From JACVRM01 sp963817375 (GTDB lineage Bacteria; Actinomycetota; Thermoleophilia; Gaiellales; Gaiellaceae): 64,000 bases of DNA. The stretch spans positions 434,001-498,000 of the forward strand of contig CAWFOB010000006.1 in the NCBI GenBank assembly GCA_963817375.1, read 5' to 3'. Below are positions 17,240-25,011 of the stretch, in pieces. Each line of letters begins with the position of its first letter. Positions within the stretch are counted from its first letter, which is position 1. Both the position numbers and the translations under genes were made by a program. The notes under the pieces were generated by a model. It was given only the letters and a program-made list of their open reading frames with translations. It did no database searches and was not told the DNA's origin.

Positions 17240-19756
17240 TTGTTCGAACGCTTCACAGAACGGGCCAGACAGGTTGTCGTCCTCGCCCAGGACGAGGCGC
17301 GCGCCCTGAAGCACAACTACATCGGCACGGAGCACATCCTGCTTGGGCTCCTGCGCGAAGAGGAAGGGCTTGCTGCGCGCGTCCTCGAGTCGCTCGACAT
17401 CACGGTCGAGGAGGTGCGCGCCCAGGTGGCGCGGATCGTCGGCCAGGGTGACGAGGTCACGACCGGTCAGATCCCGTTCACGCCCCGCGCGAAGAAGGTG
17501 CTGGAGCTCGCACTGCGCGAGGCACTGTCGCTGGGCCACAACTACATCGGCACCGAGCACATCCTGCTGGGCCTCGTGCGCGAGAACGAAGGTGTCGCAG
17601 CACGGATCCTGCTCGACTTCGATGCCGACGCCGAGAAGATTCGCAACGAGATCATCCGGATGCTCTCCGGGCCCGGCCGCCGCCAGCAGGGCGGGGGCGG
17701 CTCCGCCGAGGGCAAGTCGAAGAGCTCGAAGCTCCTCGACCAGTTCGGCCGCAACCTGACCAAGCTCGCCGCCGAGGGCAAGCTCGACCCGGTCGTCGGC
17801 CGCCAGACGGAGATCGAGCGCGTCATGCAGATCCTGTCGCGCCGCACGAAGAACAACCCGGTGCTGATCGGCGAGCCGGGCGTCGGCAAGACCGCCGTCG
17901 TCGAGGGCCTGGCGGCACGGATCTCGTCCAACCAGGTGCCCGAGCTCCTGAAGGGCAAGCAGATCTACACGCTCGACCTCGCGGCGCTGGTCGCCGGGTC
18001 GAAGTACCGCGGTGAGTTCGAGGAGCGCCTGAAGAAGGTGATGAAGGAGATCACCCAGCGCGGCGACATCATCCTTTTCATCGACGAGCTCCACAACCTC
18101 GTCGGCGCGGGCGCCGCCGAGGGCGCGATCGACGCCGCCTCGATCCTGAAGCCGGCGCTCGCCCGCGGCGAGCTCCAGACGATCGGCGCGACGACGCTCG
18201 ACGAGTACCGCAAGTACCTCGAGCGCGACGCTGCGCTGGAGCGCCGCTTCCAGCAGATCCGCGTGGACGAGCCGACGACCGACGACACCGTCCAGATACT
18301 GCGCGGCCTGCGCGACCGCTACGAGGCGCACCACCGGTGCAAGATCACCGACGACGCGCTGACCGCGGCCGCCGTGCTCGCCGACCGCTACATCCAGGAC
18401 CGGCACCTGCCGGACAAGGCGATCGACCTCATCGACGAGGCCGCGTCGCGGATGCGCATCAAGACCATGAGCGCGCCGCCGCGGTATCGCGAGCTCGAGG
18501 AGGAGATCGAGCGCGTCCGCAAGGAGAAGGAGTCCTCGATCGAGGCGCAGGAGTTCGAGAAGGCCGCCTCGCTGCGCGACAAGGAGCGCAAGCTCACGCA
18601 GAAGAAGCGCGAGCTCGAGGAGTCCTGGCGCGCCGAGGAGGCCACCGAGCAGCCGGAGATCGGCGAGGAGGAGATCGCGGACATCGTCTCGATGTGGACT
18701 GGCATCCCGGTCTTCAAGCTCACCGAGGCCGAGACCGCGAAGCTCATCCGCATGGAGGAGGAGCTGCACAAGCGCGTCATCGGCCAGGAGGAGGCGATCG
18801 TCGCGGTCGCGAAGTCGATCCGCCGCGCGCGGGCCGGCATCAAGGACCCGAAGCGCCCGACCGGCTCGTTCATCTTCCTCGGCCCCTCGGGCGTGGGGAA
18901 GACCGAGCTGGCGCGCACGCTCGCCGAGTTCCTGTTCGGCGACGAGGACGCGATGATCCAGGTCGACATGTCGGAGTACATGGAGAAGCACTCCGTGTCC
19001 CGGCTCGTCGGCTCACCGCCCGGCTACATCGGGTACGACGAGGGCGGCCAGCTCACCGAGGCCGTCCGCCGCAAGCCCTACTCGGTCGTCCTGCTGGACG
19101 AGATCGAGAAGGCGCACCCGGACGTCTTCAACATCCTGCTCCAGATCCTGGAGGACGGGAAGCTGACGGACGCGCAAGGTCGGCGCGTCGACTTCCGCAA
19201 CACGATCATGATCATGACGTCGAACATCGGCGCCGCCCAGATCTCGAAGAACCAGTCGCTCGGCTTCACGATGGGCGACGAGTCGGGTCTGTCGTACGAC
19301 GACATGAAGGACCGCGTCATGAGCGAGCTCAAGAAGGTCTTCCGGCCGGAGCTCATCAACCGCATCGACGAGACGATCGTCTTCCACAAGCTGACGAAGG
19401 AGGAGATCCTCCAGATTGTCGAGCTGATGATGCGGCGCCTGCGCGAGCAGATGAGCGTGCACGAGGTCACGATCGAGCTGACGGACGAGGCGAAGGAGCT
19501 GCTCGTCGAGAAGGGCTACGACCCGGCGATGGGCGCCCGGCCGCTGCGCCGCGCGATCCAGCGCCACATCGAGGACCCGCTGGCCGACTTCGTGCTCGGC
19601 CGGGAGCTCGGGCCCGGGTCGACCATCCTCGTCGCCCGCAAGCCGGACGCCGAGGAGGTCACCATCGAGGTCATCCCGGGCGCACCGCCCGTGGAGGACA
19701 AGGTGACGGTGCCCGCGGAGGAAGAGTCTCCGCCGGACGAGCCGGCAGAGGAGTAA
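17240..19756 (+). CDS. clpC: ATP-dependent Clp protease ATP-binding subunit ClpC
   Basis: This 838-residue AAA+ unfoldase feeds substrates to ClpP. It has a Clp_N double repeat (two copies of HNYIGTEHILLGL, near residues 24 and 100), AAA domain 1 with GEPGVGKT, a UVR/M-domain with coiled coil (about 410-470), and AAA domain 2 with GPSGVGKTELAR. The TTG start at 17240 gives the canonical MFERFTERARQVVVLAQ and follows the purine-rich site GAAAGGGGG at 17221. Length and domain order match actinobacterial ClpC. A hairpin terminator follows, so it is probably monocistronic. No frameshift is seen. Confidence 0.97.
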   Translation: MFERFTERARQVVVLAQDEARALKHNYIGTEHILLGLLREEEGLAARVLESLDITVEEVRAQVARIVGQGDEVTTGQIPFTPRAKKVLELALREALSLGHNYIGTEHILLGLVRENEGVAARILLDFDADAEKIRNEIIRMLSGPGRRQQGGGGSAEGKSKSSKLLDQFGRNLTKLAAEGKLDPVVGRQTEIERVMQILSRRTKNNPVLIGEPGVGKTAVVEGLAARISSNQVPELLKGKQIYTLDLAALVAGSKYRGEFEERLKKVMKEITQRGDIILFIDELHNLVGAGAAEGAIDAASILKPALARGELQTIGATTLDEYRKYLERDAALERRFQQIRVDEPTTDDTVQILRGLRDRYEAHHRCKITDDALTAAAVLADRYIQDRHLPDKAIDLIDEAASRMRIKTMSAPPRYRELEEEIERVRKEKESSIEAQEFEKAASLRDKERKLTQKKRELEESWRAEEATEQPEIGEEEIADIVSMWTGIPVFKLTEAETAKLIRMEEELHKRVIGQEEAIVAVAKSIRRARAGIKDPKRPTGSFIFLGPSGVGKTELARTLAEFLFGDEDAMIQVDMSEYMEKHSVSRLVGSPPGYIGYDEGGQLTEAVRRKPYSVVLLDEIEKAHPDVFNILLQILEDGKLTDAQGRRVDFRNTIMIMTSNIGAAQISKNQSLGFTMGDESGLSYDDMKDRVMSELKKVFRPELINRIDETIVFHKLTKEEILQIVELMMRRLREQMSVHEVTIELTDEAKELLVEKGYDPAMGARPLRRAIQRHIEDPLADFVLGRELGPGSTILVARKPDAEEVTIEVIPGAPPVEDKVTVPAEEESPPDEPAEE

Positions 19757-19764
19757 GCGCTGAA

Positions 19765-19786
19765 GCGGCGGCCGAGAGGCCGCCGC
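19765..19786 (+). terminator. Hairpin terminator after clpC
   Basis: Perfect 9 bp stem GCGGCGGCC / GGCCGCCGC closed by a GAGA tetraloop, starting 8 nt after the clpC stop codon. There is no strong T-run after it (ACTCGTTTCC), which is common in high-GC actinobacteria. Confidence 0.7.
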
Positions 19787-19807
19787 ACTCGTTTCCGACC
19801 CAGCCCC

Positions 19808-20188
19808 CTAAGGTTGCGCGACGAGCGCCGAGTCGTGCGCTGCGAACACGGCGGCGATGTCGGCGCCGGGCTGGTGCACCGCCTCGATCAGCTGCGCGAT
19901 CCGCGGCGTCATCACGAGCAGGTACCGGGCTTCGGTCGGCCCTGCGTTCCAGTACGTGTGCGGGGTGCCGCGGCGAGCGAGAACCGCGGACCCAGCGTGC
20001 GCCTCGACCTCCTCGTCGCCGAGGCGGAAGCCGAGCGTTCCCGAGAGCACGTACCACGCCTCGTCGTCCGAGTGGTGGACGTGAAGCGGCGCGATCCAGT
20101 GGTCGCCCACCTCCGCCGTCCACTCGACGACGACGAAGGCGTCGCCGGCCGAGCCTATGGCGTTTCCGGCGAGCGGCTCCACGTGCAC
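19808..20188 (-). CDS. Cupin domain protein
   Basis: This 126-residue single cupin_2 barrel has metal-ligand motif 1 HVHHSDDEAWYVLSGTLGF and motif 2 PHTYWNAG. The HxH plus Glu and the later His are conserved, so it should bind a divalent metal. The start is GTG 20188. It stands in a minus-strand group with a small membrane protein and a second, unrelated cupin. No catalytic role can be named. Small stand-alone cupins of this type act as sugar isomerases, dioxygenases or ligand-binding proteins. Confidence 0.75.
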   Translation of the reverse strand: MHVEPLAGNAIGSAGDAFVVVEWTAEVGDHWIAPLHVHHSDDEAWYVLSGTLGFRLGDEEVEAHAGSAVLARRGTPHTYWNAGPTEARYLLVMTPRIAQLIEAVHQPGADIAAVFAAHDSALVAQP

Positions 20189-20245
20189 GCCGCGATTATC
20201 CGCTGCAAGAACCGCGGCCGCGTCGCCGACAGCGCGCGCCGCTGA

Positions 20246-20593
20246 TCAGGCGGCGACGAGAATCGCCGCGCACGCGCCGATGATCACCGCGAGCGCGCAG
20301 CCGAACGCGACGTAGGCGCGCACGAACCGGCGCCGGGCGGACTCGAGCGCCGGGTCGTCGTGCCGCGTGCGCAGCAGCGACATCGTCAGCCGCGCGACGT
20401 TTCCGCGCTCGCCTGCCGGCACCTCCCGGAAGCGCGGCGGGAAGCGCGTGTAGTGCACCCAGGCCGCCGGCAGGAGCTCGGCGTCGATCGCGCCGAGCAG
20501 CAGCCGCCGGTGCCGCGGAAGCAGGACGACGAAGTACGACACCGCCAGCCCGAGGAGCCCGGCGTAGACGAGCGCGACGAGAACGGGCCGCAT
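20246..20593 (-). CDS. Small membrane protein of unknown function
   Basis: This 115-residue protein has a hydrophobic helix at residues 4-24 and another at about 90-114. Between them is an amphipathic, arginine-rich middle (RFPPRFREVPAGERGNVARL). I do not recognise a family. It starts at ATG 20593, lies 57 bp upstream of the cupin at 19808-20188, and could share its transcript. Codon use and GC content look like the neighbours, so it is probably a real gene. Confidence 0.55.
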   Translation of the reverse strand: MRPVLVALVYAGLLGLAVSYFVVLLPRHRRLLLGAIDAELLPAAWVHYTRFPPRFREVPAGERGNVARLTMSLLRTRHDDPALESARRRFVRAYVAFGCALAVIIGACAAILVAA

Positions 20594-20620
20594 GTCTCCG
20601 TTATCGGCCGGAGAGGCGTT

Positions 20621-20649
20621 GGGACAGCCCCCCGGCGGGGGACTGTCCC
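20621..20649 (-). terminator. Hairpin between cupin gene and small membrane gene
   Basis: GGGACAG (20621-20627) pairs with CTGTCCC (20643-20649). After one mismatch, CCCCC pairs with GGGGG around a short GGC loop. It lies just downstream of the minus-strand cupin stop at 20661 and would end that transcript. Confidence 0.6.
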
Positions 20650-20660
20650 GTCAGGCTTGC

Positions 20661-21035
20661 CTAGTGGTCGTGCGGCCGGCCCCAGGTGTGGGCGCCGCCC
20701 CAGTCGACGATGATCGCGGGCTCGTCGCCGACGACCCAGGCGTCGTGGCCCGGCTCCAGCACGCTGATCTCGCCGGGGCCGACGTCGAACTCGGCGCCGT
20801 CGCTCATCTGCACGCGGATGGTGCCGGCGACGCTGTACTGGAAATGCGGCGCCTCGCACCACTCGGTGCCGGCGACCGGCTTGACGTGCTCGGACCAGCG
20901 CCAGCCGGGCTGGAGCGTGTAGCGGCCGACCTCGCCGCCGCCGATGTTCAGGATCTCGCCCTTGCCGTTCGGGAACTCGCGCACCTCGTCGGGCGAGTCG
21001 AACGCTTTGTGTCCCGTGAGCTTGGTGTCCTGCAT
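20661..21035 (-). CDS. Cupin domain protein, divergent from TetR gene
   Basis: This 124-residue cupin is probably a metal-binding single barrel. It has WRWSEHVKPVAGTEWCEAPH, GTIRVQMSDG, a proline-rich turn and HDAWVVGDEP. I chose ATG 21035 (MQDTKLTGHKAF) because GAGGAG sits 6 nt upstream. An ATG 18 nt further up at 21053 is possible. It is divergent from the TetR-family gene, and a perfect palindrome lies in the 68 bp between them. The cupin is therefore the most likely target of that repressor. It is similar in type to cupins linked to xenobiotic or carbonyl stress, but the substrate is unknown. Confidence 0.75.
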   Translation of the reverse strand: MQDTKLTGHKAFDSPDEVREFPNGKGEILNIGGGEVGRYTLQPGWRWSEHVKPVAGTEWCEAPHFQYSVAGTIRVQMSDGAEFDVGPGEISVLEPGHDAWVVGDEPAIIVDWGGAHTWGRPHDH

Positions 21036-21074
21036 GTGGGCCTCCTCGTGCATTGGGGTCGATGCCCTTGGATA

Positions 21075-21094
21075 TTTACCTACCAGTAGGTAAA
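21075..21094. promoter_or_regulatory. Palindromic operator between cupin and tetR genes
   Basis: TTTACCTAC-CA-GTAGGTAAA is a perfect 9 bp inverted repeat around a 2 nt centre. It ends 9 bp before the tetR ATG at 21104 and lies 40 bp upstream of the cupin ATG on the other strand. Position and symmetry fit a binding site for the adjacent TetR dimer, controlling both genes. Confidence 0.75.
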
Positions 21095-21103
21095 ATTCAA
21101 GCT

Positions 21104-21679
21104 ATGCCTGCCACGGCCCAAAGCGGTGCCCCGGCGATCCTCGACGTGGCCGAGGGGCTCGTGCAGCGGCGCGGCTTCAACGGCTTCAGCTACGCCGACG
21201 TCGCGGCCGAGCTCCACGTGACGAAGGCGAGCATCCACTACCACTTCGCCGGCAAGGCCGACCTCGGCGAGGCGCTGATCGCACGGTATGGCGAGCGGTT
21301 CGGCGCCGCGCTGCGCGACGTCGGCGAGCGCCTCGACGACGAGCGCGAGAAGCTCGCCGCCTACGCGGAGCTCTACGCCGGCGTGCTCGCCGACGACCGC
21401 ATGTGCCTCTGCGGGATGCTCGCCGCCGAGTACGAGACGCTGCCCGCGGCGATGCAAGACGCCGTCGAGCGGTTCTTCGCCGACAACCAGCACTGGCTGG
21501 AGGGCGTGCTCGACGCCGGCCGGCGGCGCGGCACGCTCGCGTTCGAGGGCTCGGCCGCCGACGCTGCGCAGCTGATCGTGAGCGGGCTCGAGGGCGCAAT
21601 GCTGGTCGCACGGCCGTTCGGTGGGGTGGAGCGCTTCCGCGTCGCGGCAGGCAGGCTCCTCGCCGGCTTCCAGGCGTAG
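21104..21679 (+). CDS. TetR/AcrR-family transcriptional regulator
   Basis: This 191-residue repressor (ATG 21104) has an N-terminal helix-turn-helix with GFNGFSYADVAAELHVTKAS followed by IHYHFAGKADLGEALI, which resembles the NemR/AcuR group. The ligand domain has DDRMCLCGMLAAEYETLP, with two cysteines close together in CLCG that could sense electrophiles. A longer frame upstream to 21053 would read through the operator and is unlikely to be translated. It probably represses itself and the divergent cupin gene through the palindrome at 21075-21094. Confidence 0.85.
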   Translation: MPATAQSGAPAILDVAEGLVQRRGFNGFSYADVAAELHVTKASIHYHFAGKADLGEALIARYGERFGAALRDVGERLDDEREKLAAYAELYAGVLADDRMCLCGMLAAEYETLPAAMQDAVERFFADNQHWLEGVLDAGRRRGTLAFEGSAADAAQLIVSGLEGAMLVARPFGGVERFRVAAGRLLAGFQA

Positions 21680-21693
21680 TCAGACTCCACCGC

Positions 21694-22485
21694 GTGGTCG
21701 CGGAACCGGAGTCCTGGCACCACGGCATCGTCGCGGCCTGGTGGGCCGAGTTCAACGAGGGCGGCCCCGAGGTCGAGTACTTCCGCGGCTTCATCGAGCG
21801 CTCCGGCGAGCCCGCTCTCGACGTCGCCTGCGGTGCCGGCCGGCTGCTCGTGCCCTACCGGCTCGCAGGCCTGGACGTGGACGGGTGCGACCTCTCGGCG
21901 GACATGGTCGCCGCGTGCCGCCGCAAGCTTGACGAGGCGGGCGTGGATGCCCACGTCTGGGCGCAGCCGATGCACGAGCTCGACGCTCCGCGTCGCTACC
22001 GCACGATCTTCGTGTGCGGCGGGTTCGGCCTCGGCTCGACGCGGCGGCGCGACGAGGAGGCACTACGGCGGTTCCATTCCTCGCTGGAACCGGGCGGGAG
22101 GCTCGTCCTCGACGTCGAGCTCCCGTACTCGTACACGCGGCACTGGCCCTACTGGCTGAAGGACGGCCGGACGGGCCTGCCCGAGGAATGGCGCGAGCCG
22201 GAACGGCGCCGTGCCGCCGACGGCAGCGAGCTTGCGCTCTGGACGCGGGTGGTCGACCTCGACCCGCTCGAGCAGGTCGTCACGATGGAGCTGCGCGCCG
22301 AGCGGCGAAGCGATGCGGGCTCCTCCGAGGAGATGCACCGGCTGACGATCACGCTCTACTTCCGCGACGAGCTCCGGGAGATGATCCTGGCCGCGGGCTT
22401 CGCCGACGTCGAGGTGTTCGCGGGGAACACGCTGCGGCCGCCGACGCGGGCCGACGACTTCCTCGTGTTCGCGGCCCGCGCGTGA
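21694..22485 (+). CDS. Class I SAM-dependent methyltransferase
   Basis: A GTG start at 21694 gives 263 residues. Motif I is LDVACGAGRLLVPYRLAG, with the acidic end of strand 2 at VDGCDLSADMV and motif post-I YRTIFVCGGFGLG. The C-terminal half (ITLYFRDELREMILAAGFAD) is typical of small-molecule methyltransferases. It lies 14 bp after the tetR stop and its stop overlaps the EamA start (GTGA), so the three may be one operon. The acceptor is unknown. Confidence 0.8.
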   Translation: MVAEPESWHHGIVAAWWAEFNEGGPEVEYFRGFIERSGEPALDVACGAGRLLVPYRLAGLDVDGCDLSADMVAACRRKLDEAGVDAHVWAQPMHELDAPRRYRTIFVCGGFGLGSTRRRDEEALRRFHSSLEPGGRLVLDVELPYSYTRHWPYWLKDGRTGLPEEWREPERRRAADGSELALWTRVVDLDPLEQVVTMELRAERRSDAGSSEEMHRLTITLYFRDELREMILAAGFADVEVFAGNTLRPPTRADDFLVFAARA

Positions 22486-23435
22486 GCTACGACGTGCTCG
22501 AGCGCCGCCCCGAGATCGGGGCACTGTCCGGCGCAGCGGCGATCGCCTTCTCGGGGATCCTCTTCCGCTACGCGGATGTCTCGCCTACGACGGGCGCGTT
22601 CTTCCGCTGCTTCTGGGCGCTGCCGGCGCTCGCGATCCTCGCCTGGGCGGAGAACCGCCGCCTCGGCCCGCGTTCGCGCAGCGCACGCCTCTGGGCGTAC
22701 CTGGCCGGCGCGTTCTTCGCCGCCGACCTCGTGCTCTGGCACCACTCCATCGAGGCGGTCGGCGCCGGGCTCGCGACCGTCCTCGGCAACACGCAGGTGC
22801 TGATGGTCGGACTGCTCGCCTGGGCGCTCCTGAGCGAGCGTCCGTCGAACCGCGCGCTCATCTCGATCCCGATCGCCTTCGGCGGCGTCGTCCTCATCTC
22901 GGGCGTGCTGGAGCAGGGCGCGTACGGGAGCAATCCTGCGCTCGGCGTTGCCTACGGGGTCCTCACCGGGGCCGCCTATTCAGGGTTCCTGCTGACGCTC
23001 CGGCACGGGAGCGCCGGCAATCGCGCCGCCGCGCCGCTCTTCGACGCGACGCTCGCCTCTGCCGCCGGCTGCCTCGTCATCGGGCTCGCCGTCGGCGACT
23101 TCGACCCGTTCCCGACCTGGTCCGCGACGGGGTGGCTGGTCGTGCTGGCACTGAGCGCGCAGGTGCTCGGCTGGCTGCTGATCGCGGTGTCGCTCCCGCG
23201 CCTGCCGGCCGTCGGCAGCTCCCTGCTGCTCATGCTTCAGCCCGTGCTCGCGGTGATCCTGGCCGCCTGGCTCGTGGACGAGTCGCCATCGGCATTGCAG
23301 CTCGGCGGCGCGGCGCTGATCCTCGCGGCGGTCGTGTTCGCCTCAGCCGGCGCGCGCGCGCCGGTACACGATCCACGCCGGCTCGAGGCGCGCGAAGAGC
23401 CCCAGCCGGTCGGCCTGGAACCGGAAGCGGGGTGA
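22482..23435 (+). CDS. EamA/DMT-family transporter
   Basis: This 317-residue membrane protein has ten hydrophobic helices in two EamA repeats. Repeat 1 includes FSGILFRYADVSPTTGAFFR and ends near GGVVLISGVLEQG. Repeat 2 includes GVAYGVLTGAAYSGFLLTLR and ends at LGGAALILAAVVFASAG. The family exports metabolites or drugs. The GTG start at 22482 overlaps the methyltransferase stop. The last 30 residues are antisense to the 3' end of the 2H phosphoesterase gene and may be non-functional read-through. Confidence 0.85.
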   Translation: MSYDVLERRPEIGALSGAAAIAFSGILFRYADVSPTTGAFFRCFWALPALAILAWAENRRLGPRSRSARLWAYLAGAFFAADLVLWHHSIEAVGAGLATVLGNTQVLMVGLLAWALLSERPSNRALISIPIAFGGVVLISGVLEQGAYGSNPALGVAYGVLTGAAYSGFLLTLRHGSAGNRAAAPLFDATLASAAGCLVIGLAVGDFDPFPTWSATGWLVVLALSAQVLGWLLIAVSLPRLPAVGSSLLLMLQPVLAVILAAWLVDESPSALQLGGAALILAAVVFASAGARAPVHDPRRLEAREEPQPVGLEPEAG

Positions 23436-23852
23436 CGGCGGCAGCGCCGTCCGAGCCTCCGCGAGCTGCGCCGGCGAGAGCCCGGCCGCGAGCGTGGCGT
23501 GCGCGTGGTAGCCGGCGCCCTCGTACTCCCCGGGCGCGACCGGGAGCTCCTCGAGCACGCGGCGCTGAAGCGCCAGTAGCTGCTCCGTGCCGCGCACGAC
23601 GTCCAGGAACAGGACGCCCTCGCCCTCGAACGTGGCGTAGCCGTCGAGCACGACCTCGAACGGCGCAGTCGACGCCGCGAGCTCATCCAGGTAGGCGGCC
23701 GCCGCGACCACGTCGCCCTCGAACGGCTGCTTGAAGGTCACGTGCGGCTCGATCGTCGTCGCAGTGCCGAACCGCTCGTCGAGCTCGAGTGCCGCCTCGC
23801 GCATGAAGTTCTGGACGCGATCCGGCAGGAGCGCGGCGAAGCCGATGAGCAC
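23343..23852 (-). CDS. 2'-5' RNA ligase-like 2H phosphoesterase
   Basis: This 169-residue protein has both HxT/S-x-Φ signatures of the 2H family: PHVTFKQPF (near residue 37) and HAHATLAAG (near residue 117). It belongs with the YjcG/LigT-like group that acts on cyclic or 2',5' phosphodiesters in RNA. The gene is convergent with the EamA gene and overlaps it by 93 bp. The ATG at 23852 faces away from the hydroxyacid oxidase gene, which is 26 bp upstream on the same strand. Substrate not known. Confidence 0.8.
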   Translation of the reverse strand: MLIGFAALLPDRVQNFMREAALELDERFGTATTIEPHVTFKQPFEGDVVAAAAYLDELAASTAPFEVVLDGYATFEGEGVLFLDVVRGTEQLLALQRRVLEELPVAPGEYEGAGYHAHATLAAGLSPAQLAEARTALPPSPRFRFQADRLGLFARLEPAWIVYRRARAG

Positions 23853-23878
23853 ACGGCGACCCTAAACGGCCGCCGGTG

Positions 23879-24949
23879 TCAGCGCGGTGCCGGCGCCACG
23901 TGCGCGCGCGTCACCGCATCGGGCTCCGGGCAGCCGAGCAGCGACAGGCCGAGCTCGACCTCGGCGCGCAGCAGCTCGAGCACGTGCCGCACCCCCGCCT
24001 CGCCCCGCGACCCGAGCCCGTACAGCGCCGCGCGTCCGACCAGCGTCGCCTGCGCCCCGAGCGCCAGCGCCTTCAACACGTCCGCGCCGCGGCGCACGCC
24101 GCCGTCGAGATACACCTCCGCGCGCCCGGCGACCGCGTCGACCACCTCGGGCAGCGCGTCGAGCGACGCCGCGGCGCCGTCGAGCTGCCGGCCGCCGTGG
24201 TTCGAGACCACGACGCCTGCGGCGCCGTGGTCGCACGCCAGCTCGGCGTCCTCCGCGGTGAGGATCCCCTTCACGACGAGCGGCAGGTGCGTGACGCTGC
24301 GCAGCCACTCGAGGTCGCGCCAGGTCAGCGCCTTGTCCGTGACCGCGCCGAGGCCCGTGCCCGGGTCGACCGGGCGGTCGAACTCGAGCGAGATGCAGGG
24401 CAGCGGCAGGTCGGGTGGGATCATGAAGGCGCTGCGGATGTCGCGCTCCCGGCGACCCGCCTGCGGCAGGTCGACGGTGAGCATGACGGCGTCGTAGCCG
24501 CTCGCCGCCGCCTCGTCGAGCAGCGCTTTCGCGAACTGGCGGTCCTTGGACAGGTAGAGCTGGAACCAGCATCTCGCCTCCGGGACGGCGGCGGCTACCT
24601 CGGCCGGGCGTACCGACGACAGCGTCGAGTGGCAGAAGACGGTGCCGGCCGCTGCGGCCGCACGCGCGACACCGAGCTCGCCGTCGGGATGCGCGAGCCG
24701 CTGGTAGGCAGTCGGCGCCACCAGCAGCGGCATCGAGACGTCGGTGCCGAGCACGGTCGTCGCAGCCGACACGGTCTCCACGTCGACGAGGAAGCGCGGA
24801 CGGAGGATCCAGCGGCCGAAGGCGGCGATGTTCTCGCGCAGGGTCCACTCGTCGCCGGCGCCGCCCGCGATGTAGCCGAAGATTCCGGCGGCGAGCGTCT
24901 CCTCGGCGAGCCGCTGGTAGTCGCGGACGTTGATCGGGATCGAACCCAT
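23879..24949 (-). CDS. FMN-dependent alpha-hydroxy-acid oxidase
   Basis: This 356-residue TIM-barrel enzyme is of the lactate/glycolate oxidase family. Active-site landmarks are PLLVAPTAYQRLAHPDGE, the Tyr/Gln pair WFQLYLSKDR, DLPLVVKGILTAEDAE-type Lys, the catalytic SNHGGRQLDGA with His-Gly-Gly-Arg, and the phosphate site EVYLDGGVRRGADVLKALAL. It oxidises 2-hydroxy acids to 2-oxo acids and may reduce O2 to H2O2. I chose ATG 24949 (MGSIPINVRDYQRLAE); a start 27 nt earlier is possible. It is divergent from radA. Confidence 0.9.
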   Translation of the reverse strand: MGSIPINVRDYQRLAEETLAAGIFGYIAGGAGDEWTLRENIAAFGRWILRPRFLVDVETVSAATTVLGTDVSMPLLVAPTAYQRLAHPDGELGVARAAAAAGTVFCHSTLSSVRPAEVAAAVPEARCWFQLYLSKDRQFAKALLDEAAASGYDAVMLTVDLPQAGRRERDIRSAFMIPPDLPLPCISLEFDRPVDPGTGLGAVTDKALTWRDLEWLRSVTHLPLVVKGILTAEDAELACDHGAAGVVVSNHGGRQLDGAAASLDALPEVVDAVAGRAEVYLDGGVRRGADVLKALALGAQATLVGRAALYGLGSRGEAGVRHVLELLRAEVELGLSLLGCPEPDAVTRAHVAPAPR

Positions 24950-25011
24950 GCCGGGACTTTGGCACGAACCCGGCACGCCCCGGCGTCAGGTCTCGTTCCT
25001 AGACTGGCTCG

